A program made the translations under genes and the position numbers. This document shows positions 13,301-28,300 of a stretch of 64,000 bases of DNA, piece after piece. The notes below the pieces were generated by a model. It did not search any database. It was given only the letters and a program-made list of their open reading frames with translations, and had not been told where the DNA came from. The DNA is from Catonia carolina (taxonomy: Eukaryota > Arthropoda > Insecta > Hemiptera > Achilidae): NCBI GenBank assembly GCA_035578175.1, contig JAQMRL010000014.1:16688274-16752273 (forward strand), read 5' to 3'. Within the stretch, counting starts at the first letter, position 1. Each line of letters opens with the position of its first letter.

Positions 13301-16300
13301 AAACTAAAATATAAAATGTAGACTAACAGTTTTTTTACAATGGAGTCAAACTTTAATCACTTCACTGCTGAAATTTTAGTCATTGTATTTAATAATTTAC
13401 CTGAACATGAAGAACAGTCAATCAATCGTTAAAAAAAACTGTCCATCTTAGATCAGGATTACATTACTAACTAGAATAAACTTAAAAAAAAATCTGGTGT
13501 AAAACACTCACAAGACTTTCTCTTGCCAATGAAAATAATGAACAATATAACCTAATATTAGTAATAAAACATTAAAAATAAACAAAAAAAACTAACCTCA
13601 AAAACATAACCTTATTTTAATTGTGAGTGAATGATGCAAAATGAAAATCAACCTCAGGTTGGCTTAAAAAGATGAAAAATCACTCTTTCTCGCTAGACTA
13701 GGCTCTGTAGAGAAAAATGCTTGAAATAAAAGTTGTAGATCTTTAAATTTCCTATAAATTTGATTATATACATTATTGTCGTAAAATGCATACTAAGACT
13801 GAAATTTAAAAAAAAAATTTTTACCTATAACTTAAAAGTTGTAGGATTTTAAATTCTCTACAACGTTTATTACACACATTTTTGCGCTAAAATGCATTTT
13901 TAAGTCGCAATCTTAAAAAAAAAACATTTATTTTACTAGAAAACAACCTCCCCAAGAATTTCAGCAGACATGGCGCCTACCCTATCTTGTACTAGAGCAC
14001 AAAAAATGTAGCAGAGGCAATTTTTAAAAAAATTGTAGAAAAAGTTTTTGAGAAAATCACAAAAAAGTGAAAAATTACACAAACTACTACTTTCGGTAGA
14101 TCGATTTTGATAACAATGTTCGTGTCGGGTCCTTTAGTAGTACCTACCTTAAGTTTGCAAGTTTCAACTTTGTACAATGTTCCGTTCTTGAGATATTTTG
14201 TTCACACAGACTAATCACTAAAAACATGTATTTTGGGTTCAGGGGGTCTGAAAACATGTACATGCAGTGAAAACTCTATTTCAAAAAATCAACATGAAAA
14301 CCCACCAGGTTGGTCTAGAGGTAAAGTCGTCGCCAAAATCAGCTGTTTAACAGCTGATTTTCGGAGACGAAGGTTCCTGGTTCAAATCCTAGTAAAGTTA
14401 GTTACTTTTATACAGATTTGAATGCTAGCCAGTGGTTACCGGTGTACTTTGATGGTTGGGGTTCAATTAACCATACTCTCTCAGGAATGGTCGGCCTGAG
14501 TCTGTACAAGACTACACCTCATTTACGCGTCATACATATCATCCTCATCTCATTGGGTCATGGGGTTGCTTATTGTTCTGAATTGAACACATTGCAACGT
14601 ACACATATTAGGAATTTAAAAAAAAACATGAAACAATACTTTCCTTCCTATAGACAAGAGAAAGTAAAAAAGTGGTGGATACATCCAATTATAAGCTAAC
14701 GCAATGTACAGGGAGATTTTCAATTCTTCATGATAAGCTTAAATATTGTATCATGATAAATTTTGGCTGTTCTAGTTTAATAGTTTTCGTTGCCTAAATC
14801 ATATAGACATGGATGCTTCTCTAATTCTAAAATTAATATTTCACCAGCTATTTCCAACATTTTGTGGCGAAAAATAGCAAAAGCGAGCAAATCACAAGAA
14901 ACAATGTCACCAGTAGGCAAACCATCAGATGGAAACATGTATAATAAACCTGGAGGCAGGTGTCACTCAATAGTTTATCAGATTGCAAAATGGAACAAGC
15001 TGCATTCAAGTGCATTATGACCTTGAATACGCAAACGCAGTACGATCTGTTATCGAACTTAGAGCTAATTGAAACTAATATTTTATATTTAAGCCTGTCA
15101 ATAATTTAACACAGATACATCGTTAAAAAATATCGTACGTGGAGCAGGGGCTTTAGTTTTAGAATCAATCAAATCATTTTTTATAATTTGCTCATCAAAA
15201 TCTAACGGAGGTTAATTTTCATTTTACCATTGTTTACTCATGATTAAACATAATTTATATTTGTTATTATTTACACTGGCAAGAGAATGTTGTGTGAGCA
15301 TTTCACACCAAATTTTTGTTTCGTCCATCGACAAAATTCACATCCAAAAATTCAATTCATAGTTATGATTTATATTTACACAACAATGTATAAAAAAAAT
15401 CCATACAAAGTTAATAAAAAATTTCCTGGCAACAGCTAACTAGATGATTTTTACTGACGCACTTAAAAGGATCAATCTAAATGCCTGTACAACACTTGCT
15501 AATGTAACCAACGTGCAACAGTTAGAATAAAAAAGCTATAGAAAACAAGAAAGTACTTTATCAGTTTAAGGCGTTATTTTACACCACCACATTAATTAAA
15601 GTTATTCACTGTTAACCTAAGGTTATGGGTTAGGCTGCAATTTAATAAGGCTAAACTTTCAGAACTATGTCCCTACCAAATATTTCAAGTGCTTTAGTTT
15701 ATTTTGTATGGTGGGGATTTTTTTGTTTTTTTTTGTTTAACGTCCGACTGTTCTGCAATTACTAATGCAGATGGTGAATGATGAAATGATTTTTTGTAAC
15801 GTATGAAAAAATGCCGTGCCTGAATGGGATTCGAACCCAAGACCGCATGATGAGAGGCGAGCACGTTACCAACTTCGCCAATGCGGCCGGCGTATGGTGG
15901 AGAGAAACATTTAGAAATTACTTTTTCTATCATGTACTAAGGTTATCTCTAAAGTAAAAACTGTTAGGTAATTTCTCGACTTGAGGTTGGCTAACCTGTA
16001 TGGTGGCAGGCCAGTCTCGTAATATACATACTGCATTGTTGTATATCTTTATTTACATTTGGTGTTATTGTGTTTTGAAATGAATCTGTTAATGATATTG
16101 CTGCCGATTGTGAAATACATGGAACGATATGTTTTTTAAACCATCAAAACATTAAACCTGTCGAAATTCAAAGTTACAGTATATGGTGATAATGTAATGA
16201 ATGAAAAAAAATTTGAAAATGGTGTGAAAGGTTTAGAAATACGAGAGTTAATGTGTATGATGAAGAACGTTCGGGAAGGCCATCAATAATCAACAAGGAC

Positions 16301-19300
16301 TTGTTGAAAAAGGTCGATGAAGAGATCAAAACAAAAACAATCGTTGCATAACAATATCTGAATTGGCCTTAAGTTTCCCTGTTTCAAGAGCTGTTATTGG
16401 TCCCATTGTGAGTGACCATTTATGTTTCAGAAAGGTTTGTGTGCGTTGGGTGCCGTACATGTTATCGGAACGTCACAAACAAATCAAATGGGATCTGTGT
16501 TGGAATTTCTGATGTGCTACAGAGAAAATGGTGATGAATTACTTAATTCAATAGATACTGGCGATGAAACGTAAATTTCTTATTACACACCAAAAAGAAA
16601 ACGACAGTCATATGAATAGCATCATCCTCAGGTCACAAACAAAACCAACGAAGATCAAGCCACTGCCGTTTGGAAGGGAATTGATGGCCACGGTCTTCTG
16701 GGATCAATTTGGCATACTGTTGATTGACTTTACGCCATGCGGAACAACTGTAAATGCAGAATATTACTGCGAAACTCTACGCAAGTTATGACGTGCCATT
16801 CAAAACCGGCATTGTGGATGGCTTACAGACAGCATTGTACTCTTCACATGTGGCAGGTAAGACGCTCGATTTACTGAGAAGATTTTGATGGGAAATTTTC
16901 AGTCACCACTGTACAGTCCAGATTTAGCATCTTCAGATTGCCATTTGTTTGGCAAATTGAAAGAATTTTTGGTGGTAAGTAATTCGCAGGTGACGATGAA
17001 CTTAAAGATGCTGTGAATCAGTGGCTAAATGCATTGGCGGCAGAAGAATATGACGAGGGTATAGATAAGCTGATGAATCGCTACGACAAATGTCTTAATT
17101 CATATAGCAACAATGTAGAGCATTAATGTAAGTTAGGCATTTTATTCCACATCACTTTGTTTTTACATAAATTATTCTAAATAAATTTTTTACAACAAAA
17201 CTGTCTTTACTTTAGAGATGACCCTCGTAGTTTAATTCACGGGTAGCGTTAATTTTTTTTTTACTTAAGCTAGTAAAAACAACATTGAGACAAATTCAAT
17301 ATTGTAAAAGATAAAAAAAGTAAAAAAAAAACATAGATCTGAACTCTCCTACTAAAGGACATTTTTAGAAAAAAAAATAATAAAAAACAAAATAAAATGG
17401 TCAACAAACCACCTCTGGACCAATTTAGGTCTGTATTAACCCTATGAAATTTTATAAGTACATACAGAATAAAAAACTAGGTTACTGAAAGGAACACATT
17501 GTTGCAGTAACAAATACAAAATAAAAAAATTAAAATAAATCTAGAAAGTAGTTCTCTGAAATTTTCACCAACACAACTAGAATAAAAATTTAAATAAATT
17601 TAGGGTAGCCGCAGACAGGACACGACGAGTCACCTTGCGACTAGTTATTTTTGTCAGACGTGTACTAAGTAGATGTGGGTTGCTATGTATCAGGTTGTCA
17701 TGCTTCAAACAGTCATGCTCAAGCATGACAACCTCTCATCAAGAATGAGCTTGAGTCATTCAGCTTTGCGCGTGCTATGGATATAAAAAAAACAATCATC
17801 ATTGCTTTAAATTTTGACTTGCTCATTCGAGCTTCTTTGGCTCTCCGTGAATTTCGGCTCTTCCAGTGCATGGATTGGTGCTTCGTTTCCGGATCATAAG
17901 TAAAAAACCACATTTCATCACGTTATTATCTTCTACCTGTTCCCTAAGGTGAAATCTGCATTAAAAGGGACAAGATTCGAGTCTGTGGAAGCTGTAAAAG
18001 AGAAAGCGGCACTTGTCCTGAAGGAGCTGAGAGAAGATGACTTCCAGCACTGTTTCCAACAATGGAAAATTCGCATGGAGCGTTGTAGGGATAGAGAAGG
18101 AGTGTATATAGAATGTGACAATAAGTGATTATGTAAAAAATAAAAATAAAATGTTTTTACGACGTCATTCTCATTATTTAATAGCCACACCTCGTATTTT
18201 AAAATAAGATTTTGATGATTTTTCTAGATATCATTTTTTTTCCAAAATTTGTACTGCCAAAATAAGCTGCGTCTTAGAATCGAGGATATACGGTAGTAAC
18301 ATCATCGTGAAATTGCTTAGTTGAAATTGTGTAGTTGTTTGAATCATTAATACACAGCAAGAGCATATGGATTTCAAGGCAGACAAACTTCTTTCTGGGT
18401 AATTGGATGTGTCAAAATTTTGAACCGGCTTTTCTTCTTCCAAACATAATAAATAATGATAGAACACAATAGCTAATCCTTCATTACACGCCATATTACC
18501 TAAACATTATCAGAGAATGAGAAATGTCACCAGCGACAGTCAAGAGACAAAAAACACATTTGTCTTCGACAGTTTTGTCGTGTAAAAAACACATTTGTCT
18601 AAGACAGTTTTGTCATGTAAAAAACACATTTGTCTTAGACAGTTTTGTCGTGTCCTGTGTACAGCCAGCCTAAATGTGTTTTTAAGATTAAAAACCCACA
18701 ACCATTTGTGATAGCAATTTAAGAAAAAAGTGTATCTACAATAATCCAACAAAAACTAAATTCCATTCATCTTTGGAACAGTAGTAAACAATCGCTCTAC
18801 TCTCTTACTTGGATGGATGCGTAATAATGGTAGTTCCAGAAAATGCTTAACGCAGGGCGTCCCAATTGTGAGAGAAAAACTGGATTTAATTGAAATTGTA
18901 TTTAACCAATATAATTTTTATGGTAAAAAACATTCAACAACACAAACACCAAAGTAGTTTCTTACTTTGCCAAAAGTAGACAAATATAAATATAATAAAT
19001 CTTTACAATGCATCCTGCAGTTTGAAATTATTTCTATTTTATATAATGAATTTATATAATAATTTCACTAACCTTTTTTTTAAACTGCGTCACTTTTATT
19101 TTTATTTTTACTTACACGTGTTTTGGTGGATCCACCATCATCAGAGTAAATAAAATAATTGAAACTAAAAAAATTTTTATCTCACTTATTTAAAATCTAT
19201 AGAAGATGATGATACATCTTCAGTCATTTGTATAAAACTGATTTAAAATTTATTTATTTTAATTTATCATTTCTCATTTTTACTGTAGATAGCAGCAGCA

Positions 19301-22300
19301 GTCGATATCACTTCATCATTCCTAAATGTGACCTGTTCATTGAAAATGTCCTGCTTTTGCTCTTTTAAATATTTATAAATATGGAACATCTCATATTTCT
19401 CAATTTTATTTTTATTTTCTATATTACTATACTAATAGATGAACATTCTAATATAATAGAACAACGTAATATAGAAAATAAAAATAAAATTGAAAAATAT
19501 GAGATGTTCCATATTTATAAATATTTAAAAGAGCAAAAGCAGGACATTTTCAATGAACAGGTCACATTTAGGAATGATGAAGTGATATTGACTGCTGCTG
19601 CTATCTACAGTAAATAAGAGATAAATTCAAATAAATTAATTTTAAATCAGTTTTATACAAATGAATGAAGATTTATAATTTTCTATAGATTTTAAATAAG
19701 TGAGATAAACATTTTTTTAGTTTCAATTATTTTATTTACTCTGATGATGGTGGATCCACTGAAACACGTGTAAGTAAAAATAAAAATAAAAGCGACACAG
19801 TTTAAAAACAAGGTTAGTGAAATTATTATTCACTAACCTTACACGTGTTTAAAACCTGACACAGTTTAAAAACAAGGTTAGTGAAATTATTATACCGGGT
19901 GATTTTTTAGTCCTGTTACCCAACTGTTAATGTCTGGTAATTTTTTTCTAAGAAAGGGATATTTTGTTTTGTGACACAAAGTTGGTAGCCCTACTCAACC
20001 GGTATAGATACGACAGTTTGAGTTGATTCTCCTCGAGTTGCGTAAAATTTTGTGCTGTTTCCAGTTGTGTTACGAACAGAATGTCTTTTACCCTAAAACA
20101 ACGGGTTTTCATTCTTGAACAATATTTTGCTACAAAATCGTATGCAAGTGTAAAAGAATCATTTCAAACAAAATTTTTTGGTGTTGCTCCACTCTATTCT
20201 AACCAATTTCTAGGCTAACTAACTGATTTTTAGAGGCAGGTATTGTTTGCAGCAGAAAACGTAGTGGTCGACCAACTCTCTTGACAGATGACGTTAAGAG
20301 AATGTGAAAACAAGATTGCTCAATTCTCCATGGAAAAGTTTACAAAAACTTTCCTCGTATGTTGATTTGTCATGTTTCGAGTGCTCAGAAAGCTGCTAAA
20401 AAATTGAAATTGTATCCGTATCACATACGATTAGTTCTAGAGCTTCAGCCTCCAGATTTAAACAAGAGATTGTTTTAGGATAAAAGACATTCTGTTCGTA
20501 GCACGACCGGAAATGGCACAAAATTTTACACAGCTCAAGGAGAATCAACTCACACTGCCATATCCATACTGGTTGAGTAGGGCTACCAACTTAGTGTCAC
20601 AAAACAAATTTTTTTTTTTTTAAATATTACCAGACATTAACAATTGGGTAACAGGACTAAAAAATCACTCTGTATAAATTCATTACACAGAGTGTCTCAC
20701 GAGTAACCCGACAAATTTCTAAGGTGGTTTCCTCCCAACAAAATAATGAAAAAAGTTTGTATAACCATGGGTCCGGAAACGCTTTGTTAGCGAGTTACGG
20801 CTAGTGAAAGATTTCGCCCAGGATTCAGAACATACGCCTAAATAAAGTCATCCCAGAGGTTTAGGAACCTAGAGGTCTAGGATGTGTTAATTTAATTAAA
20901 CATACATTTTTTAAACTTTGCGTTTGTTTATTATTGGCCTCATCATTACATCATTCTCTTCAGAATTAAAATCTCTACAAGTTTTGCTAAATAAATTTAC
21001 ACATTTATTAGCCATTTAACAAAGTTATTGTTCTTCAAACCTAAAAAAAAACCGTATTTTATGCACAGAATTGTCCGTTTGTCATTGGATATTACAAAAA
21101 CTACTGGAGATATGGTTCTGGAACTTATTTTATTCAATTTTTTGGGTCGAAATATATAAGAAACCATCAAATCTACTCATAAAATTTGGTTCCTAGACCT
21201 CTAGGAAGACTTTATTTAGGCGTATGTTCTGGACCTCAGGCAAAATCTTTCGTTAGCCATAACTCGCTAACGAAGCGTTTCCAGACCCATGTTTATATAA
21301 ACTTGTTTCATTATTTTGATGAGAGGAAACCATCTTAGAAGTTTGTCGGGTTACTTGTAAGACACCCTGTATAAATTTATTATATAAAATATAAAGTTCA
21401 GCCGTTCTTAGTTTGCTCCAACTGTCAACAAACAAAAGCCACCTACTACAGGGTGCACACTAAGTCTGCGACTTTACAGATGTCGTATTCCTATTAAGTT
21501 AACTATTTTTACTTTCTCTTGCCTATATGAATATATAGGAAGGAAAGTATTATTTTCATGTCGATTTTTCGAAATCGAGTTTTCACCGGATCTATACGTT
21601 TTCAGACCCCCTGAACCCAAAAAACATGTTTTTAGCGATTGGTCTGTGTGTGTGTGTGTGTGTGTGTGTGTATACAAAATATCTCAAGAACGGAACATCG
21701 TACGAACTTGAAACTTAAAACTTAAGTTGCATACCACTACCGGACCCGACACGAACATTTTCATCAAAATCGGTTAACCGGAAGTAGTAGTTTATTCGTG
21801 TAATTTTTTACGTTTTTGTGATTTTCTCAAAAACTGGTCCTACGATTTTTTTTAAAATCGCCTGGTTTATTCAATTTTTTATTCTCTACAAGATAGGATA
21901 GGCGTCATGTTTGCTGAAATTCTTGTTGAGGCTGTTTTCACGTAAAAACGTTGTTTTTTTAATATTACGGCTTTAATATGCATTTAGCGCAAAAATTTAT
22001 AAAACAAAAGTTGTAGAGAATTAAAAATTCTACAACTTTTATTTCAAACATTTTTTGTATAACGCTTAGTTTAGCGGTAATAAGCGATTTTCTGTTTTTT
22101 CTCATGAAAACGTGTGAAAAATCGATTTTTTAAAGATTTCGGCCTTAGTATGCACTTTACGACAAAAGTATATATAATAAAATTTAAAGAAAATTAAGAG
22201 ATCTACAACTTTTATTCAGAAAATTTTTCTCTACAGAGCCTAGTTTAGCGTGAAAGTGTGATTTTCTGTTTTTTTAAGCCAAATTGAGTTTTATTTTCAT

Positions 22301-25300
22301 TTTGCGTCATTCACTCATGATTAAAATAAGGTTATGTTTTTGAGGTTAGTTTTTGTTTATTTCTAATATTTTATTAATAATGTTAGGTTTATTATTAATT
22401 ATTTGCATTAGCAAGAGAAAGTTGTGTGAGTGTTTCACACCAGATTTTTTAAATTATAAGTACTTAAATTATATCAGTCATGATATGATGTAGGCCTAAC
22501 AATTTCATTTATAAAAATACTTTTAAAAGTATTTTGTATTTAAATACTTTTGAAAGTATTTTGTTGTTACTTTTTAATCAGCGTGTACAAATTTTGATAT
22601 AATGCGCATGCTCAGTGACGTCATTATTTGTTTACATTAGGAGCAAACTAAGAGAGGCTGGACTATAGATATAAATATGTTGACATAACATGATTCGACA
22701 GTGGCACCTAGCCGTCCATTCTGACAATCGGTCACATTAACTTCATTCTTTCAACCGACATTCGTATATGATTTGTTTACATCAGTTCCAAAGTTAAGTG
22801 GAATAAAATATAGATAATAATATAATAGAAAATAAGCATTAAACATTACAGCAAGTGAAATAATACAACATTTTGCAAATTGTACATTTCATATTACAGA
22901 AATGTGAGAATGTGTGCAACATAATTTTATGTTTAAATGAAGAAAATGAAAAAAGAAAACTACTCGAATTTTAACTATTCTGTATTCCTTAAAATAATAG
23001 TATAATTTTTTTCTTATTTGTTTACTATAGATACTGAAGTCATGAGATTGCCTTTTGCGTATGGATGGGCTGTGAAGAAGTGAAAAATTGACAGTGCTGC
23101 CAACCTCAATAGTAAGACACTACTCGTACATTTCACTACCGTGCAGTTTCTACATACATTTTGTACGCTTCAGTTTATTTCGAGAAAATGTTTTCTTCAT
23201 AAACCTTATAAGAAATAAATGTGACCTGTAGTATTGCCTACAGCTTAATTACATAATTAGAAATGTTTGATTTACTGTAATTACCAGCTACCTTATTCCA
23301 TTGGAACAAAATTTTCTACGAATGAATCGCCTTCTTTACTGTCGCTGTCACCAACGTCTGCACTATCAGTCTTGCTATTATCTACCAAACTGTTTCCTTT
23401 TTTTTACCAGGTGTCTACAAAACTGTTGAAGAATAGCTTCTTCACGGCTTTAATTTCCTTCTTTATTTATCGAATTATGAAAATTTTGGGCTACTTTCGG
23501 TCAAAACCCAATCCAGGCAAACTTTTTGTATAGATTACAAATTCAAAAACCGTTTGTTGCTAACTCCTGTAGTTTCTGACTTCAGGTCAAAACTGGAACT
23601 TTAAACCCAATGATTTCTGTATATACTCTTTAAGAGGAATCAAATGATACTATTTTTGTTTCCAAATTCTAACTTTAATTTCTTGATTTCTGGTTTTGGG
23701 CCACTTCCGGTCAAAACTAGAACATCAAACCCAATTTAGGTCCACTAATTTTTTGAATAGATTATGAATCCGAAAACCATTGGTTGCTATTTCTTGTAGT
23801 TTCTGACATTGGGTGTGACAGATGCACAGACAAAATAAAATGATAAATGACAATATAAAAAATTGCTGCAAACTACAAGTACAGTCTTTGCACTTTCCAG
23901 TCACACTTTGTAAATCTTAAATTGACGTACTAAAGATTGTACAACACACAAAAAACAAAATTGAGTTTATTTTTAGACATACCGTTACTATCCGTAGTGA
24001 CATTCAATTTTTCAACTGACACAAAAGGCTTGATTCGTGAAAATCTGTATGAGGATGGATTGGACATTACATGTTTAATGCCACTGGTGGTAGGCGTCGC
24101 CGGACTGTTCGGAGCAGATTCATCAATTGATGGTCCACCTGAAATATCAAATGTTATTTCTTAGTAACTGTAACACTGAGTAAACAATCAGGTGTGAAAC
24201 ACTCACACGACATTCTCTCATCAATGCGACACTCTAGTAAAGCTTTCTTAAACTCGAGGTAAGTGCTTTCGTAAACTTTCTTAATAGCCACGAGGTGTGG
24301 CTATTAAATAACAAGACTGACGTTGTAAAAAAATTTATTTTTATTTTATACATAATCACTTATTGTCACCTTCAATATAAACTCCTTCTCTATCCCTACA
24401 AAGCTCCATGCAAATTTTCCATTGTTGAAAACAGTGCTGGAAGTCATCTTCTGTCAGCTCCTTCAGGACACGTACCGCTTTCTCTTTTACAGCTCCCACA
24501 GACTCAAATCTTGTCCCTTTTAATGCAGATTTCACCTTAGGGAACAGGTAGAACATTCACCTGTTTTTTCACATGTTTTTTTGATTTACATGTGATGAAA
24601 TGTGATTTTTTACTTACGATCCGGAAATGAAGCACCAATCCATGCACTGGAAAAGCCGAACTTCACAGAGAGCCAAAAAAAGCTCGAATAAGCAAGTCAA
24701 AATTTAAAGCAATGATGATTGTTTTTTTTATATCCATGGGATTGTGTACCTTGGACACAATCCCATTCCCACAACAAACACGTGCCGCTTTCTCTTTTAC
24801 AGCTTCCACAGACTCAAATCTTGTCCATTTTAATGCAGATTTTACCTTATGGAACAGGTAGAAGTCACATGGTGCAAGATCTGGTGAATAAGGTGGATGT
24901 TCTAACACTGAGATGCTGTACTTGGCTAGGAACCTTTTGACAGATAATGCGGAATGAGCTGGCGCATTGTCTTGGTGGAGAACCCATGATTTGTCCTTCC
25001 ACATTTCAGAGCGTTTTTTCCTTACTCTTTGACGTAGTTTAGAAAGTATCTCAAGGTAGTAATATTGATTAGTTGTTTGACTTTCAGGAACCTATTGAAG
25101 GTACACAATCCCATGGATATTAAAAAAACAATCATTTTGCTTTAAATTTTGAATTGCTCATTCGAGATTTTTTGGCTCTCCGTGAAGTTCGGCTATTCCA
25201 GTCCATGGATTGGTGCTTCGTTTCCAGATCATAAGTAAAAATCCACATTTCATCACATGTTATTATAGTTTCCAAAAAATTTGGGTCATTTTCAATCGCG

Positions 25301-28300
25301 TACAAAGTGTCAGTACTAACATTTTTGCGATCTTGTTGTTGTTCAAACTTTAGAATTTTAGACACCATTTAGCACACACTTTTTTCACGTTAGAATCGTC
25401 ATGTAAAATTTGCCGTACACATTCTTTATCAATACCTACAGTTTCACCAATTGCGCTAATACTTAATCGACGGTCAGAACGAATAAAATTACCAACTTTT
25501 TCATCCGTTTTTGACATTGAAGGGTGACCTGACCGCAAATCATCTTCAACGTCTTCTCTGCCATCTTTAAAACGCTTAAACCATTCAAAAACACATGCCC
25601 GCAATAAACATTCACTGCCATACACATCTTTCAATAAATTATAAGTTTCAGTAGCAGTTTTTCCAAGTTTAAAATGAAATTTCACAATAATTTGTTGCTC
25701 TACAATTACACTAACCATTTTATCTGGCAAACAATAACGCAACGTAGGCTCTGACTAAATGGTGTTGTTTACAGAAGCAAGACTAGCTGGATACTAAAGA
25801 GAAAGGTTCACACTAAACAGCTGTTGATTAATGGCGGTTGACACATGCCTCCTTGATACGCAGCAGCAACAGTCTCATTATTAATAGCCACACCTCATAC
25901 TTATGTTCTTGCTAAAGTAATTAAAAATTATTGTTTATGTGAACATTAAATAAAAAATAACTCTACAAATCTGATCCAAATCAACGAGGTTTCACTGTAA
26001 TTCAAATTAAAGATAGAGTTATGTTTCAATTAAATAAATTATGTATATTACATGCTTACTTATTTTGTGAATAGATGGAGTACTGACAGAAATAGGATTT
26101 ATAGGAGCAGCAGGTTCAGTGGAAGGCTTTAAGCAAATAGGAGATGTCGGTTGCGCCAAGGAATCGGGAGGCGAGGAAGGTAAAGTAGTTATATCAGGTG
26201 CAGCAACTATAGGATCAGTGTTTGACGTACCGGTTAATAGCTCTTTCAATGTCGGATGATTACTACTGATGTCATTGTACACTTTCTCATGATCTTCTAC
26301 ACCGTTTTGTAATTTTCCTCTGAAAACAAATCAACAAATACAAATTGATTAAAATATATCAAAATTATCAGGGCTGTTTATTTATTACTTTCTCTTCCCG
26401 TATATCAATAGATAGGGTACAAAAGAATTGTTTTCGTGTCAATTTTTTCAACCCTTTATAGGGCAGTATTACAGGGAAAAATAAACATGTTGTAAAATGT
26501 TAAATTTTGTTCTATAAGGACTTGAATAATGTATTTCTAGTGCCAGAGCAGTAAGATATTTCTTTTTTTTATGTCAAGCCCTGGTAAGTATACTTACCAA
26601 AAAATGTTTATTGAAATGGGAAGCACATAATATTTAGTGGTAAGAATTCTTATTAAAACACCTTGTAGCCCTATATAACAGAAAAATGTGGCGAATAACT
26701 TATCTTAACTTTATATCACCATGAATGCTTGCTTTCCCATAAAAAACTGGAATTTTCTAAGCACTGTACAAAAGTAACAACAAAACAACATGGTAGCGTA
26801 CGCTGGAATGAATCCTTACCACGTACGTGTAACTCACAAAGCAAATAGTTACTGCGCGCTAATTTCAATATGTGGATAGCCTACTTACCAGAGAACATCT
26901 ATAAAACCATAAAATGCCAATAAGGTTATACTGCATAGCTTATTCTTATAAAAGATCGACCTTATTGCCAGTGGTAAGTATACCTACCACAGACCTATAA
27001 AAGGTTAAACCGGTTTTCACCAGATATACACGTTTTTAAGCCCCAGAACCCTAAAAACATGTTTTTAGCGACTCGATTGAGTGTCTGTGAATAAAATATC
27101 TTAACAACGGAATAGTGTACGAAGTTGAAACTTGAAACTTAAGTTTAATACCCCTACCACACCAGACATGAATATTTTCATTCATTCCCGGATGGTGAAA
27201 TTTTGTTCGCCAATAATCAAGTTCGATTTTGTCAACGTTCCTTGAATTACCTAAGATCATGCAGTTTACACGTCGTCCAACGCTAGATTGAAAGCTCTGT
27301 TGGTCAATTCTACTACATCTTTTTTTACACGTCAGTAAAATACCGAAATGTGTGCTTCCTACGAACTGGTATGAGTTTTTTATTATTTATTTGGGGAAAA
27401 TCTAACCTACTTCAAACCTTGTTTCAACGTGCCAACAAATTATTCTAGTGAAGATCATGCCGTACCTATGATTTGTCTTGTCGATTTGCTTGCACCCGGC
27501 AAGAATTTATGTGTAATATTTGACCTATTATAGACTTTCTTTAAAATTTCACTGCAAGGAAACATGAATTAATCAGGGAACGTGTACTAAATCAACATGT
27601 TATTAATTTATTCTCGATTCTAAAATTTTTGTTAATTCTTTTTAAAATTTGTTTTCTATGTATTACTTATTAAAGATTTGTGTAACTTGAAAGTTTACCA
27701 GTGAAACCTGGAATATTACTACACACTTTATTATGTACATTTAAATATATATTAGTTTAAAGTTTATTATTTTTAATTTTCGTTAAATGCTACCATTGTC
27801 AGCTATAAGAATAAAATTTAAATAATTTTGGCCTCATAAAATTCTGCAGTTTTTAAGTTATTATATTCTAAATATTTCGTAATTTCATTAAGTTTTGTAT
27901 TAACATTTAGTAACTTAAAGATGTGTAACTTTGGATCTTTATATATATATATATATTTTTTTTAATTCATTTATTTAACGTCGCATCAACTACAACGGTC
28001 ATTAGTGACGACGTTGGGGTGTAACTATTGTACAATGGAGGATGAAATGATTTTTTGTAACGTATGAAAATATGCCGTGCCTGAGTGGGATTCGAACCCA
28101 GGACCGCATGATGAGAGGCGAGCACGTTACCAACTGCGCCAATGCGGCCGGCATTATATATATTATTGTTAGTCCATCCATTTAAGGTTTGGCAATATGT
28201 ATTAACATTGGTGTCTACACCATTTTATTATTATTATTATTAAATTAAATTGTTTTGTTTCATCCATTTTTAATGGTAGTAATTCATTTATGCAGCAAAA

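Larger units (their letters stand above)
17605..18668. mobile_element. Possible hAT-like MITE holding a mariner piece
   Basis: Left GGGTAGCCGCAGACAGGACA and right (inverted) GGCTGGCTGTACACAGGACA resemble each other and both continue into CGAC. Flanking TAAATTTA and TAAATGTG could be an 8-bp target duplication. Content: fold-back mariner 17774-18194 and a short tandem repeat. Superfamily is a guess. Confidence 0.4.

Noticed and set aside
19381..19617. Complete 78-codon gene
   Set aside because: The frame crosses the hairpin loop and starts in the left arm; only the right-arm part (from about 19470) resembles a retroelement C-terminus.
21649..21670. Isolated microsatellite
   Set aside because: The (GT)n tract is an internal part of repeat E and appears in other copies; it is not an independent locus.
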